Below, piece after piece: positions 40,111 through 51,112 of a stretch of DNA of 64,000 nt. The first letter of the stretch is position 1. Each line of letters begins with the position of its first letter. This DNA comes from Yponomeuta sedellus (lineage: Eukaryota > Arthropoda > Insecta > Lepidoptera > Yponomeutidae), in contig OW203722.1 of NCBI GenBank assembly GCA_934045075.1, forward strand, positions 20,932,986 to 20,996,985, given 5' to 3'. The notes beneath the pieces were generated by a model that made no database searches, was not told where the DNA came from, and saw only the letters and a list, made by a program, of their open reading frames with translations. Both the position numbers and the translations under genes were made by a program.

Positions 40111-40402
40111 ATTATTTTTAATGCACTGCCCTGTGCTAAGGACAATTTTAAAAACCTATTTAGAGGCTAAAAATTCCACCCATGCCGGGATTCGAACCCG
40201 CGACCTCTGGCTATCCGTGCCAGCGCTCTTTCCAACTGAGCTAATGGGCGACTCACCGGCATCAGTGAAATTTAGAACCTCTTTACAATATTCTCTGTAT
40301 TACGTACAGGCAGCGACATCAGGCTGAAGTAATTTGCATTATATGCAGCCCCGAGTACTTCATAGTTTCTTTAGAGTACTTCGTTTACTTCATATTTGTT
40401 TT
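40111..40402 (-). mobile_element. Core-flip SINE (family A), sense-core form with TSD
   Basis: AATTAATGTA at 40101-40110 and 40403-40412. Minus strand order: leader, tRNA-like core in sense, CTAAATAGGTTTTTAAAATT, tail ending GTGCATTAAAAATAAT. Here the core points toward the A-rich end, the opposite of 38930-39121. Confidence 0.7.
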
Positions 40403-40499
40403 AATTAATGTATTGAAAAGTCGCGCCCTATAACATGACGCGCCCTATGACATGACATTAAAACGTGCCACTACCGTCATTGTACTTCACAGACAGGAC

Positions 40500-40640
40500 C
40501 AGTGATTGTGTTGTGTGGAAGTTATTATAAAATAAAGTGAAAAAGTTTTATTCAAAGTAGCGCAGAAACTGAGGCTCACTGAACGTTACAATTCAAAATC
40601 TAGATCATTTTGGAGAAAAAATGGACAAAAATACGCCAAA
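40500..40640 (+). repeat. Dispersed repeat family H
   Basis: TTTTATTCAAAGTAGCGCAG, AAACTGAGGC and ATTTTGGAGAAAAAATGGAC recur at 49810-49920 and reversed at 60660-60800. Confidence 0.55.
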
Positions 40641-40659
40641 CTTAAAAATACACCGCTTA

Positions 40660-40808
40660 TTGTGCATTGCAAAGCACGGAAACGCTCGGAAAAATGCCAC
40701 TAGCGACAGTCACGGTCACTCATCCTGCACCTGACCGCGCCTGTTGTTGCTTAACTCAAGTAGGTAATTGATTCCAATCTCTCGGTTCCGCAAGGCCACG
40801 AGCGCTTC
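40660..40808 (-). mobile_element. 5S-like SINE (family E), 5' half
   Basis: The minus strand has CGTGGCCTTGCGGAACCG, GTTAAGCAACAACAGGCGCG and CCGAGCGTTTCCGTGC. Confidence 0.7.
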
Positions 40809-40869
40809 TCCTCTGTGTTAAAATACTAAATTTAAATCCATTGTCCTACTCATCTGGTACACGTCATTG

Positions 40870-41075
40870 AAATCATCCTTTCTTCTTCTAAGCGTGTCGA
40901 TGGCAAGACATTGTGGTGAAAGGATTTACCAATCAGCGTAAGGGACCTGCTGATTATGGCCCAGGATGCGTTAGCCATAGACGGTTTACCCATGCATGCA
41001 CTGAATGCGCCCTATGTTGCTTAACCTTCGTGATCTTTTAAGATCACTCAGGCAGCCGGAGCTACGGGCGCTTCA
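40870..41075 (-). mobile_element. 5S-like SINE, second subfamily with the clearest 5S head
   Basis: The minus strand reads CCGGCTGCCTGAGTGATC, a GATCACGAAGGTTAAGCAAC segment, GGGCGC and GCATGGGTAAACCG, aligning with 5S rRNA from loop A to box C at near-native spacing. The body (ACGCTTAG, TTGGTAAATCC, ATGTCTTGCCATCGACACG) differs from the main family E but matches 26390-26490. A related head begins the unit at 52062. Confidence 0.7.
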
Positions 41076-41407
41076 ATGTAACACAATGCTTTAGCAGAAT
41101 CTAGGCCGTGCTCTCTACAAACACAAGTTGATAGATGGACTGCAAGTGACTTCCGGTGAGCCCATACGTTTCTCGGCTCAGTGTCTTCGCTGGTTTATTG
41201 CATATAAACCGGCGTCCACAGATGTCCCTCCATAATTGTCTGCGCTAATTAACTCCGGTCGCTCAGTGACAGTCAGTCGCGCGCTACATAGATAAGGATT
41301 TGTGGCGTCTTTAAAAGCGGTGAGCCTTGCGGGCGGCCTATGACCAAGGCATAGAGTCCTGTGTGCTTATAATAATGTCTGTATGTCATTTTCCTTTTTA
41401 TGTATAA
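41076..41407. other. No recognised feature
   Basis: Mixed composition, no ORF. Confidence 0.35.
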
Positions 41408-41610
41408 CTAGCTGACCCGGCGAACTTCGTACCTTTTTTGAACTTCGTGCCTGACAGTTGATTCTTTAACTTCTTTTTATTTATCCTCTCCGTAAGAACC
41501 ATCCTCGTACGGCAAGTTATATTATAAGAAAAGAATCATTGGAATTGGTTCAGCTGCTCTCAAAATTTGCGCTTAACAACACGTTTTCTAATAATATATT
41601 TTATTCAAGT
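41408..41610 (+). repeat. Dispersed arthropod repeat with CTAGCTGACCCGGCGAACTT
   Basis: CTAGCTGACCCGGCGAACTT, CGTAAGAACCATC and TTGGTTCAGCTGCTCTCAA are hallmarks of a very widespread insect repeat. A second copy is at 62043-62200. Confidence 0.6.
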
Positions 41611-41679
41611 GAGCCCTTCTATAACATCATTTAAGAAGAGATTAAAAGAGTACTAATTTCTAACCTGTCATAGTAGGTT

Positions 41680-41996
41680 TATGTTTGGATACGTATAATT
41701 TTTATATGTATGTAAATAAATTATCTCGTTATTTATTATTCATATATATATATATATATATATCTTTATACATATTCTTCATTGCAAACCATTAATGTGA
41801 AATATTATATCATAACATTTTTACACAGGCAAACTTATCTCTAAGTGAGATCTCTTCCAGCCAACCTTACCAGAGGGTGTTAGAAATGAGATAACGGGAA
41901 GAAGGGAGAAATATTTGTAACTACCTTCATGAATAATAAATAACGAGATAATTTATTTACAATACATATAAAAATTATACTTATCCAAACATAAAC
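41680..41996. repeat. Inverted repeat, about 66-bp arms, around LINE-tail sequence
   Basis: TTATGTTTGGATACGTATAA...TTATTATTCA (about 41680-41742) is the reverse complement, with few changes, of about 41930-41996. Between them lies CTTATCTCTAAGTGAGATCT, TTCCAGCCAACCTTA, a LINE 3' UTR motif also near 16128 and 45818. Confidence 0.65.
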
Positions 41997-42005
41997 CTAT
42001 ATATA

Positions 42006-42242
42006 TCGCACCCTCAGAACGAAAGAGGCCTAAGTCAAAAAATAGTTTAAATACTCAAAAAATTCCTATAAATAACAATCATAGAGAGACATAAAAAGGT
42101 ATGGTCTATCCGATGAATAGTAAAACAAAAACACTTATTGTAAAAAAAGAGCATAGCGAATCTTCCGTCCACGGCATACCTTTTTATGACTTTAAGATTG
42201 TAACTCAATTTTTTTACTTAGGCCTCTTTCGTTCTGAGGGTG

Positions 42243-42245
<3 letters not shown>
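42006..42245. mobile_element. MITE family L, second copy
   Basis: TCGCACCCTCAGAACGAAAG to CTTTCGTTCTGAGGGTGCGA, 240 bp, next to the TA microsatellite. The central half is nearly identical to 10691-10950. Confidence 0.85.

Positions 42246-42296
<51 letters not shown>
42246..42296. repeat. (TA)n microsatellite
   Basis: Uninterrupted TA dinucleotides between MITE L and the LINE 3' tail. With 45614-45677 it brackets the LINE, so the LINE probably inserted into a TA tract. Confidence 0.9.
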
Positions 42297-42302
<6 letters not shown>

Positions 42303-45300
42303 CAATTCAATTCAATTTATTTCAACGTAAAGAATTTACATTCTGTTTGCTGAATGTCAAAGTACAATGTAACATGAAAGTGAAAGCCGCTGCCTTCGGG
42401 CCGTAATGTAGTGGAGAAAAAGGCAGCGGGAAAAAAAACTCCACTCTGACCATCTTTTCTCAAGTCTTAAATCTAATACATTAGATACCACCTATACGCA
42501 TAAGATTCCATGATTGCCATTAATAACTTTAAATGTTAAGGCATTATTAAATAAATATACTTTTTTTACATAGGCCGTGAAAACATGACAAGTGCTGCGG
42601 CCAGACACACGAACAGCACTCGTTCACGAGCATAACGCAGAGGTCAGCCATCATCAGTCTCAACCATTTTGGAGGGAGATAGATGACCCGGCCACCACGC
42701 CACCATTCGAATGACCTTTAGCAAACCTGCAGATTAAGTTTTTGTCAGTTATAGAATGTATGATATATTTACTAATATGCAATCACGTCGTCTGTACAAA
42801 CTTAAATTAAAATATGACATACATAACTAACACTGAGGATTGCAGTGATTCGGTTGCTACATATAAAATATTTATTTAATAACTATGATTTACTCGTTGT
42901 GGAATTGGTCTACTGCCAAGGGCTTACATCATTTATAAAGTCATCTATTCTATAATAGGCCTTTTTACACAGCGCCTTTTTAATGAAATTTTTAAATTTG
43001 CTGTCAGGCAGGGATAGAATATGTTCTGGAATTTTATTGTAAAAACGTACACTTAGTCCTACAAAAGATGCATTTACCTTGGCTAATCTGAATTTAGATA
43101 AAGCAACTTTGTTTCTGTTTCTAGTGTTTACGTTATGGATATCCCTGTTTAATTTAAATGTTGTTAAGTTTTTTCGTACATACATTATGTTATCGAATAT
43201 ATATTGGCAAGCCATCGTTAGAATTCCGATTTCCTTGAAAATATCCCTTAGCGATTGCCTGGTAGGTAAATTGTAGATAGCTCTAACAGCCCTTTTTTGT
43301 AGAATAAAAACTGTTTCTATATCTGCCGCACGCCCCCATAGTAACAAACCATATGACATAATACTGTGAAAATAACTGAAATATACAAGCCTCGCAGTTG
43401 ACACATCTGTTAGTTGCCTAATTTTTCTAACTGCAAATGCGGCTGAACTTAACCTACCCGCTAGATTTTTTATGTGTGGACCCCATTGCAGTTTCGAGTC
43501 TATTGTAATACCTAAAAACACCGTGGACTCTACTAAGTCTAGTCTGTCACCAGCTATAATTAAACTTGTGTCCACTTTTTTTACATTGGGCAATGAAAAC
43601 TTTATACATTTTGTCTTTTTCGCATTCAACATGAGATTGTTTACAGTAAACCAGTTTAACACTTTAGAAAGGGCGTTGTTTACATCGTCTAGATTAGATT
43701 GACCTCTCTTGATTTTAAAAATTAGAGAAGTATCGTCTGCAAACAATACTATTTGTGACAATTTCTCAACTAGGTAGGGCAGATCATTTACATATACTAA
43801 GAAGAGGAAAGGCCCCAAAATAGAACCCTGAGGAACTCCTATTTTAACATCAGATCCAGAAGACTTAACCCTATTTATGTCAACTTTCTGAACTCTGTAT
43901 GCTAAATATGATTGAAGAAGAGCTAGAGATCCATTACTGAGACCGTATCTATTCAATTTACAAAGGAGCGTTTTATGGTCTACACAATCAAAAGCTTTAG
44001 AAAGGTCACAGAAAACTCCGATAGCATCCTGCGCCTCCTCCCACGCGTCAAAGATGTGATTCATTAATGCCACTCCTGCGTCGGTCGTTGAACGACCCTT
44101 AGTGAAACCGAATTGTTTTTTATGAAAGAGTTTATTTAAACTAAAGTGTGTCAACAATTGGTGTAAAATTAGTTTCTCAAACACTTTACTTAATACCGGT
44201 AGTATTGCTACGGGCCTAAAATTGTTTGGATCCTCATTATCACCTGCCTTAAATAGAGGAACTATTTTACTAAATTTTAAGAGATCCGGGAAAGTCCCAT
44301 GATCAACACATTTATTAAAAATTGTAGCAAGGTGTGGTGCAATAATATGAATTACCGTGGATATCAGTTTGACCGACATACCCCACAAGTCTTCAGTTTT
44401 CTTTATATTTATTTGGTTAAATGTTTTAACAATAGTTTGGAAGCTAACGTGGGAAAATTGAAAGTCTGTTACGCATGGTTTTATATTTTCTAACATTAGT
44501 GATTCTGCTGACTGAGACGAAGAATTTAAGCCCGCCGTTATATTTAGTGGGATGTTTGTGAAGAAATTTTCGAATACTTTTGCGATTTCGTCACTTGAGT
44601 TGACTATTTTCCCACTTACCTTTAGCGCAAAACTTTGATCCCTCGGCTTTGTTTTGCCTGTCTCCTTGTTAATCACTTGCCAAGTAGTTTTTATTTTATT
44701 TGAAGACGCCTTTATCTTTTTGCTTATATTAAGGGATTTAGCCATAGAACAGGTTTTCCTAAAGGTTTTAGAGTAATTCTTAACAAATTCTCTAAAGCTT
44801 GGATCCGGATTGGATTGCTTTTCTTCATACAATTCATACAATCTTTTCCTACTTCTATGTATACCAGGAGTGGCCCATTCTGAAAAACCATTATTACTGA
44901 GCTGAATTTTTTTAATTTTAAAAACCTGTTCAAATTCGTTTGATATCGTGGTAAACAATTCATTATATAAAGTGTTGGGATCATTGCTATCAAATTGCAG
45001 TAAACCTATTTTGGTACCTAATTTATTTTTGAATAATTCAATTTTTTTGTCTGTGATAGGCCTACAAATTAATGCTGGGCATTTTTTTTCAATAATTGTT
45101 GGTAAAACAACTAATAAACCACTATGATCCGACTGTAGGTTGTTTATAACCTTTTTTTTTAAATGCTCACAGTTGCAAAAAACATTATCTATACATGTAG
45201 CACTGGTTGGCGTTGTTCTAGTAGGTTCAGTAAATAGGTTCAGTAAGTTAAACGATCTAAATAAGCTAATAAGTTTAGTTTGAAGTGGGCTCTCAACTAA

Positions 45301-45607
45301 CAGATCAATATTAAAATCGCCACATACTACTATGGATTTATTACTCGCAAAAAGACGTTTTAATGCGTCCTCTACCACTAATTCAAAGTCGTTGTAATTT
45401 GTTTGAGGTGGCCTATAAACGCACATAACAATATACCTATCCAATTCCACACACGAGATCTCAACTAATCGCTCAACAGAAAGGCTTACAATGTCTTTGC
45501 GTTCTTTACTTTTTAAAGTATTTTTTACAAATACCATTGATCCTCCTCTCAAAGCTTTATTTCTATTATATGTACTAACAGGCAAATAGTCTTTCAAATT
45601 AAATGAC

Positions 45608-45613
<6 letters not shown>
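42297..45613 (-). mobile_element. 5'-truncated non-LTR retrotransposon (CR1/Jockey-like group)
   Basis: On the minus strand: partial endonuclease, complete reverse transcriptase, a roughly 610-bp 3' UTR (with the CGGCCCGAAGGCAGCGGC block) and a TTGAA pentamer tail at 42297-42318. The 5' end breaks off within the endonuclease at the TA tract. The 3' UTR recurs at 17750-17968 and, diverged, at 50819-50935. A pentamer tail instead of polyA is typical of several non-LTR clades. I cannot fix the clade without a tree. Confidence 0.85.
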
Positions 45614-45680
<67 letters not shown>

Positions 45681-45693
45681 GCGATATCATCAA
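42910..45693 (-). CDS. LINE ORF2: endonuclease C-terminus + reverse transcriptase, 5' truncated
   Basis: 927 codons open without stop or frameshift; element-derived sequence starts at about residue 28, after IY repeats translated from the TA tract. The endonuclease remnant has RGGSMVFVK near 49-57, VYRPP near 92-96, GDFNID near 125-130, TCIDNVF near 166-172 and SDH at 188-190, that is the phosphodiesterase-fold C-half. The reverse transcriptase covers about residues 470-760: NFRPVAILPVLSKVFEKLI, CDLSKAFD (catalytic Asp near 562), GVPQGSILGP near 618-627 and FADD at 650-653. The C-terminal thumb/tail contains SYGLLLWG and RFYNKIPEHILSLP. The N-terminal endonuclease residues are lost, so this copy cannot mobilise alone, but an open frame this long indicates a recent insertion. 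The annotated first Met lies in the microsatellite and is not the real start. Confidence 0.9.
45614..45677. repeat. (TA)n microsatellite at the LINE 5' junction
   Basis: More than 30 TA units adjoining the truncated 5' end of the LINE, matching the tract at its 3' end. Confidence 0.9.
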
Positions 45694-45809
45694 ACCAAAT
45701 GTTTATGGGGCGTTACCAGCAAACGTCATACCAGAAAAAATATGGGTGTGGATGTAATACTTAAAATTGATATTGGTAATGTACTAGCATTTTATTTTTT
45801 AATTAAAAC
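45678..45809. other. No recognised feature
   Basis: Short AT-rich spacer. Confidence 0.3.
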
Positions 45810-45935
45810 TCTTCAAGGTTTGCTGGAAGAAATCTCTTACATAGATAAGCTCGCCTTTGTACATCTTATTTCTTATGTAATGTCCTATTCAATGATTCGT
45901 GTGCAATAAATTAGTATAGTAATTTAATTTAATTC
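45810..45935 (+). mobile_element. LINE 3' end fragment
   Basis: GGTTTGCTGGAAGAAATCTC, TTACATAGATAAGCTCGCC and GTGCAATAAATTAG form a LINE 3' UTR ending also seen at 16080-16180 (minus) and 56860-56965. Confidence 0.6.
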
Positions 45936-46499
45936 TTCTATTCGTATTCACACAGACAAATATAGCTGCCACTTGTATGTCCGTCCCTCAAACTTGTTAG
46001 AAAAAGAATCCTAGAAATACAAAAGCTTCTTAGCCGTTGCAAAAACGGTGCAATATGAAGTTGCTACATCGCAAGCGCCCGCAATCTGCTGACTGAGTTT
46101 GCCGTGCCGGGCGTGACCACACGGCACGTGTAACCAAAGTTAGACGCAAAGCCTGCACGCGATGTCTCCCGAGCAAACGTTTACGGCGCCAGCGGGTAGC
46201 GCTTCGGCGGAGGATTTTGAATTGGTAGTATTAACTGCGCATGAAAATAACACATGTTTTTGGGAACCGAATGATTCAAAGAAAAATGCGCGGGTGACAA
46301 TCGAAATCAGATTCCTCCATTTAATATGTTGTTTCGATCTTAATATTTGCACGTCAATATTTTCTTTGGCTTGGAACAAGCAAATAAGCACAGATTTTCT
46401 CTCAGAGAGAAAGAGAAATTATGGGTTATTACCAAGCGCGCCCACCGAGCAAAACTCTTAAAGAGTTAGTATTTCTTAATGATTCGCGATCTCATACAT
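45936..46499. other. Unrecognised; GC-richer patch around 46080-46220
   Basis: A 99-codon frame (46162-46461) starts in the GC-rich patch but has no domain I recognise. Confidence 0.35.
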
Positions 46500-46606
46500 A
46501 GTTAAATATTAAACGGGTCAAATCGCGATTATTTATTAGGTAAAACGTAATTACCTTATTTCCCGACGTTTCGGCAGCGTTACAGTTGCTGGTCTCGGGT
46601 AGACTT
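46500..46606. mobile_element. Hairpin element family M, one-armed copy
   Basis: TAGTTAAATATTAAACGGGT, CAAATCGCGATTATTTATTA and TTTCCCGACGTTTCGGCAGC match 31739-31840. The right arm is absent. Confidence 0.65.
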
Positions 46607-47398
46607 ATACGCTTGCATGCGAAGCATGCTTAAAAAGCATAAAAATTAATCAAAGGTAAATAAGCGTTTAAACAACAAAATGCTTATTATCAAAAAAAAT
46701 ATTGTAGAGTTCTAACAAAAATACTAATAACACAACAAACTACTCGCCGAAAAAAGTATTAAAAGTACTTTTACTAGTAATAGTAATTTTATATTATAAT
46801 ATGGTACTTGTATATATGTTGTGACCTGAGAAAATTAGAAATATATGGTTTATATTAATATTTGTATACAATTTCAATGTTTTATAAGTCTTACTTATAA
46901 AACACGAATCATCTAAAACACTCCTCATAGGTAGTTTAAATAATCTGTTACGACTTCCCCGAATATTTTTATGAATACGAGTATGACCGTGAGTGTATTG
47001 GGTTATTCCACTAATCCCCATTGAAAATCCCCATTGATGGGGATTTGTGAACTTTTTGGCGTATTCTATTCCATCGTATTCTATTATAATATTTTGACAC
47101 AGGAGGTGACCGCTATTCAAACCGACAAGGTCTAAAAGCAATTTCATTTTTAATTAGCCCACAGAATAAAAAATAAAATCAATTTTAATTTCACATCTTT
47201 TCATTTTCATTTAAGAATATTGGATGAGACTAAATAAGACAGTTCATACGCGTATTATGCTGTTAGTCTGAATTTTTATTAAATGGGGATAAATTCCTAG
47301 AATTGAGAGGTTTGTTTAGTAGCGTTAGTGTTCGAGTTAATATAGAAAACAACTTTACTATGTTTGGTAAGGAAAACCCTATTTACGAAGAAAAACTT
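46607..47398. other. AT-rich, nothing recognised
   Basis: A small duplication of AATCCCCATTGA/TGGGGATTTG near 47012-47047 forms a weak hairpin. Confidence 0.35.
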
Positions 47399-47462
47399 TG
47401 GCCTATGCAGGAAGAGTCCCTCACCCAGCAGTGGAGAAATACAAGGGCTGATATCGAAGCCT
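47399..47462 (+). mobile_element. 5S-like SINE (family E), 3' end only
   Basis: GGCCTATGCAGGAAGAGTCC and CCCAGCAGTGGAGAAATACA. Confidence 0.55.
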
Positions 47463-48004
47463 ATTTACAAAGAAGGACAGATGAGTTTGCCTTTTCCCTT
47501 TAAAAAATCTGCAGAGCATAAGACACTTCGCCTTTCATCGCTCAAACAGCGTACAATAAAAATAACAATAAATAACCCGAGCAGAACATCAAGAGAAAAG
47601 CAAAGTAAACATTACCCGCGCCACAAAGAATAAAACATCCTCCAAAGCCTACAGGCCGCTGTTAACATAAATTTTCAAGAAAACATATTTTCTAATACCC
47701 TCTCGCGGGGCAAAGGCGAATAAAGTCGTTTGTGGGAAACAAAAACACACCATTATTTCCGCTAACGGCACATGATACATTACCTGAACAATCTTTTTAC
47801 CCGACTGTTGCCAAGTCATGAATGGTATTGTTTTCGGGGATTCAAGTAAGTATGTTAGTATATTAGTACCAGTTTCTGACTATCTCGTTGGTATCACGGT
47901 TGACTACCATGCCGGAGGTCATGGAGTCGGATTTTTTATATAGCTTATTTACGCCCCAATGCAAGAAACAGGCTTTGTCTCTGAGAAAGAGAGAGTATTT
48001 GTAC
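47463..48004. other. Mostly unrecognised; SINE-F head fragment at about 47876-47945
   Basis: CTCGTTGGTATCACGGTTGA and ATGGAGTCGG resemble the family F head. Confidence 0.35.
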
Positions 48005-48665
48005 CGTGACTTGTCAATTACTTGAGTTAAGCAACAACAGGCTCAGTCAGGTGCAGGATACGTAACCGTCCCGTAACTAGTAGTTGTATCTAAATAAATA
48101 AATATCTATGTATAATTTCGACTCATACGCAACTGACCGTAGCAACGCGTAGCTCGTAGCTAGCTTGATGCCCATGGCTACGCCGCTACGTGCATGGGAA
48201 CGCCTACGCTTTGCTACGAGAGGTGTGTAGTCACGTTTGTCTACCAATTCAATTCAGTTCCAATATTTATAATAATTACGTATTAAACATAATTGAAACA
48301 AAATATTCAAAAAGATCGCTCGGAAGGAAGCGCTCTTGGCCTAGTCGAATGGAGTGATTGGAATCAATCACTTGAGTTAAGCAACAAGATGCGATGGGTG
48401 ACCGTCCCGTGACTACCGCTAGTGGCATTTTTCCATGCGCTACCGTGCTTCACAAGGCACGTTAAGCCGTTGGTGCTGGCTGTCATGTAATGGTAGTCGT
48501 TAAGCCATGTCAGAGGCCTTATGGGCGGCTTTATAACTTCTGACAGTAAGGCTCGCTCCTGTCTTACACTCCTCCACCAACCCGGACTTGGCTCCCGTGG
48601 TGGAGTATGGCCTAAGCTTCCTGCGATACAGGAAGAAACCCGACATGCAAGGGTTGATATCGTAT
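48005..48665 (+). mobile_element. Composite 5S-like SINE: head fragment + leader + full unit
   Basis: Head piece (48005-48085, GTTAAGCAACAACAGGCTC and CCCGTAACTAG), then the leader (48086-48317) identical in layout to 29175-29394, then a family E unit from 48318. Its GTTAAGCAAC is followed by GATGGGTGACCG at a shortened spacing. The end CCGACATGCAAGGG lacks the usual CAGCAGTGG block. Confidence 0.75.
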
Positions 48666-48769
48666 GCTCACATAAACTCATGCTTGTATCCTAATAAGGC
48701 AGCTAGTGACTAATTTTTACTACTGACTTCGATCATGACATCAATATAAAATAAATAAATAATATATAA

Positions 48770-49006
48770 ATAAATATTCATGTACATATTACACAGATCT
48801 CGTTAGCCCTAAACTAAGTACAACTAAATGAATTGTGTTATAGGTGCTAACTCGACGATAGATTTAATACAATAAATCCATAGATAACATCCAATACCCG
48901 AGACAAACTAGAAAAGTTCGTTTTCTAGTTTGACCCGGCCGGGGATCGAACCCGAGAACTTCGGTTTTACAGCAGCGTGCCAAACCGCTGCGCCACCGAG
49001 GCCGTC
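48770..49006 (-). mobile_element. SINE-B
   Basis: Reverse complement: GGCCTCGGTGGCGCAGCGG, box B GGTTCGATCCC, CGTCGAGTTAGCACC and an AAATAAATAATATAT-type tail. Confidence 0.8.
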
Positions 49007-49227
49007 AAATATTATCAATCGCTGCATGCACACTCGTCGGTTGCAGATACTTTTTCATATTATACAGAAAATATGTGAAAAAGTACTTTATGTGTCTTTT
49101 GACTCATAAAGAGAGCAAAAAATCTTTTTGAGTGCAAACAAATGATTATCTATCTTCTTCTTCTTCTCTTACAGCTGGCGGTAAATAAATATTAAAGTTC
49201 ACAATTCTTGCTAGCAAACTGTAACTC
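49007..49227. other. No recognised feature
   Basis: Contains a short CTT repeat at about 49152-49166. Confidence 0.3.
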
Positions 49228-49431
49228 CTATTTAGAGGCTAAAAATTCCACCCATGCCGGGACCGAACCCGCGACCTCTGGCTAACCGTGCCAGTGCTCT
49301 CCCAACTGAGCTAATAGGGTGACTACCGGCATCAGCGAAATTTCGAACCTCTTTATAATACCGGCTGTATTACGTACAGGCTATTGTCTTAAATTGTCCT
49401 TAGCACGGGTTTAGTGCATTAAAAAGAATAT
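49228..49431 (+). mobile_element. Core-flip SINE (family A), antisense-core form with 12-bp TSD
   Basis: AAACTGTAACTC at 49216-49227 and 49432-49443. CTATTTAGAGGCTAAAAA, reverse core (box B lacks one base), reverse leader, then GTCCTTAGCACGGGTTTAG and the end ATTAAAAAGAATAT. Second clear TSD for this orientation. Confidence 0.85.
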
Positions 49432-49443
49432 AAACTGTAACTC

Positions 49444-50089
49444 ATTTGAATGTACTGAAGCCATGAATATTTCTTTTTGAGGTTGGGGTTTTTTTTCTTA
49501 ATAACTTTTTTAACCGAGAGTTGGCATAAAATAATATGTTAAACATCAGAGACCGACCTATGCCACTGGAACAACATAAAAGCTTCCAAAGCAATTAAAG
49601 CCTTTTTTTGTCAACGGAGCGTTGGGAAGATGTATACTAACAACAGAATTATTTCACAATCTGTTACTATGTAATATTTATCTATGAGATTATTAACTAT
49701 GTTTAAAGATATAAATTATTTTACGTATAGAATATCTGCTTATAGATAGATATAAATAGAATATTTACGTATACAAGAAACCCAAAAAAAATGACTTTGC
49801 GCGCAATGAACTCGTAAGAGTTCAAAAATGTTTTATTCGAAGTATCACAGAAACTGCGACTTAAAACCTAAATTATTTTGGAGAACAAAAGGACAAAAAA
49901 AATCTTACGGGAAGACGTAATGTTACGTAGCCGGGAGTGTGACATCAATGCAAAAAAAAAACATCTCTTCCAACTTTACGGGTTTCGATTGATAAAAAAA
50001 ACATTAATAAATTTTGAAGTTAAAATTGATTTGTGTTAAGAATCAGAGCATTATGGCTACCGACGACGACGTAAGACGAGCAACCGACG
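49444..50089. other. Mostly unrecognised; family H repeat at 49810-49920
   Basis: TTTTATTCGAAGTATCACAG, AAACTGCGAC and TTTTGGAGAACAAAAGGAC match 40500-40640. Confidence 0.45.
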
Positions 50090-50245
50090 ACGCGAGTGCC
50101 GTCTCTGCTCACCATGATTAAGCTCTGCGAATCGGAGTGAAACCTGGTCGGACTCTTCCGATATAACAACACCCGTAAATAGATCCGGACTAAAAGTGTA
50201 CAATGTCAACAAGCACAACTGCTTACGAAAGTTTTAATTCGAAAG
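50090..50245. repeat. PLE-associated repeat, second copy
   Basis: Matches 785-935 in the same orientation (CGACGACGCGAGTGCCGTC, GCTCTGCGAATCGGAG, TCGGACTCTTCCGATATAAC). No endonuclease sequence is next to it. Confidence 0.6.
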
Positions 50246-50469
50246 CATTATAGTTACCTCTATGAATAAGGCAAGATTGTGTACTTACACCATGTATAGT
50301 ACCTATTGAGTGTTAGCTACCTACGCACATAATTATCTTGACTTCTCCATAGACTGAGCCGATTAAGGCCAACTTACGCCTACGCTGTCACAGCTTTATC
50401 TCTCTGTTTATACGGGTTATATAAGCTCTATCCAGCCAATTGTCTAAAATCGTTTTCCACTATGACAAT

Positions 50470-50695
50470 TGCCGGGCCAAGGCACGTTAATCCGTTGGTG
50501 CCGGCTGTCATGTAATAGCAGTCGTTAAGCTATGTCAGAAGCCTTATGGGCGGCTTGATAACTTCTGACAGTAAGCCACTGTCTTACAATTCTCCACCAA
50601 CCCGGACTTGGCCCCGTGGTGGAGTATGGAATGACCTTCCTGTGATGCAGGAAGAGATCCGTGCCCCCGCAGTGGGGAGATACAAGGGGCGATAT
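50470..50695 (+). mobile_element. 5S-like SINE (family E), headless
   Basis: AAGGCACGTTAATCCGTTGG through GTGCCCCCGCAGTGGGGAGA. Confidence 0.75.
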
Positions 50696-50818
50696 CACAA
50701 TTCCTTTTCCGTGTTTCCTTTTGACAGTTCGAGTATAAAAATGTTGAAGTTAAGCTTCGTAAAGAATATTGGGATATTAGAAAGTGAATACGTGTTTTAC
50801 AATATGCAATAACAAAAT

Positions 50819-50935
50819 TTGAGAAAAGATGGTTAGAAATAAGTTTTTTCGCGGCTTTTTTCTTGACTGCAGCTTGGCCCTGAAGGCGGCTCAGAAAGTA
50901 ACTTTGAAATAAATTTCTGTAAAAAGCCTTCATTT
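50819..50935 (+). mobile_element. Diverged 3' UTR of the long LINE family
   Basis: TTTGAGAAAAGATGGTTAGA, TTGGCCCTGAAGGCGGC and TTTGAAATAAATTTC parallel 17810-17945. Confidence 0.55.
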
Positions 50936-50984
50936 CTATCATTTCCACGCCTAATTACTAAAATTAGAACCATAGCATCTGAAT

Positions 50985-51112
50985 TCGCAAAGCGGTGAGC
51001 AGTGACTGGAAGAGGAGAGCCAAATATCGGGCTCAGTGGCGTATCTTGGGAGAGGCCTTTGCCCAGCAGTGGGCTGACACCGGCTGGTTATGGTGGTGAT
51101 GATGATGACGGG
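50985..51112 (+). mobile_element. RTE-like LINE 3' end with GATGAT tail
   Basis: CGCAAAGCGGTGAGCAGTGA, CTTGGGAGAGGCCTTTGCCC, AGCAGTGGGCTGACACCGGC, then GATGATGATG. Confidence 0.65.

Noticed and set aside
42101..42406. 101-codon frame with IY repeats
   Set aside because: It is MITE L read into a TA microsatellite.
46162..46461. 99-codon open frame beginning in a GC-rich patch
   Set aside because: No recognisable domain, no splice or start context I can support, and the second half reads like random AT-rich sequence.
47303..47633. Overlapping 66- and 89-codon frames
   Set aside because: They run across a 5S-SINE 3' end and have no domain.
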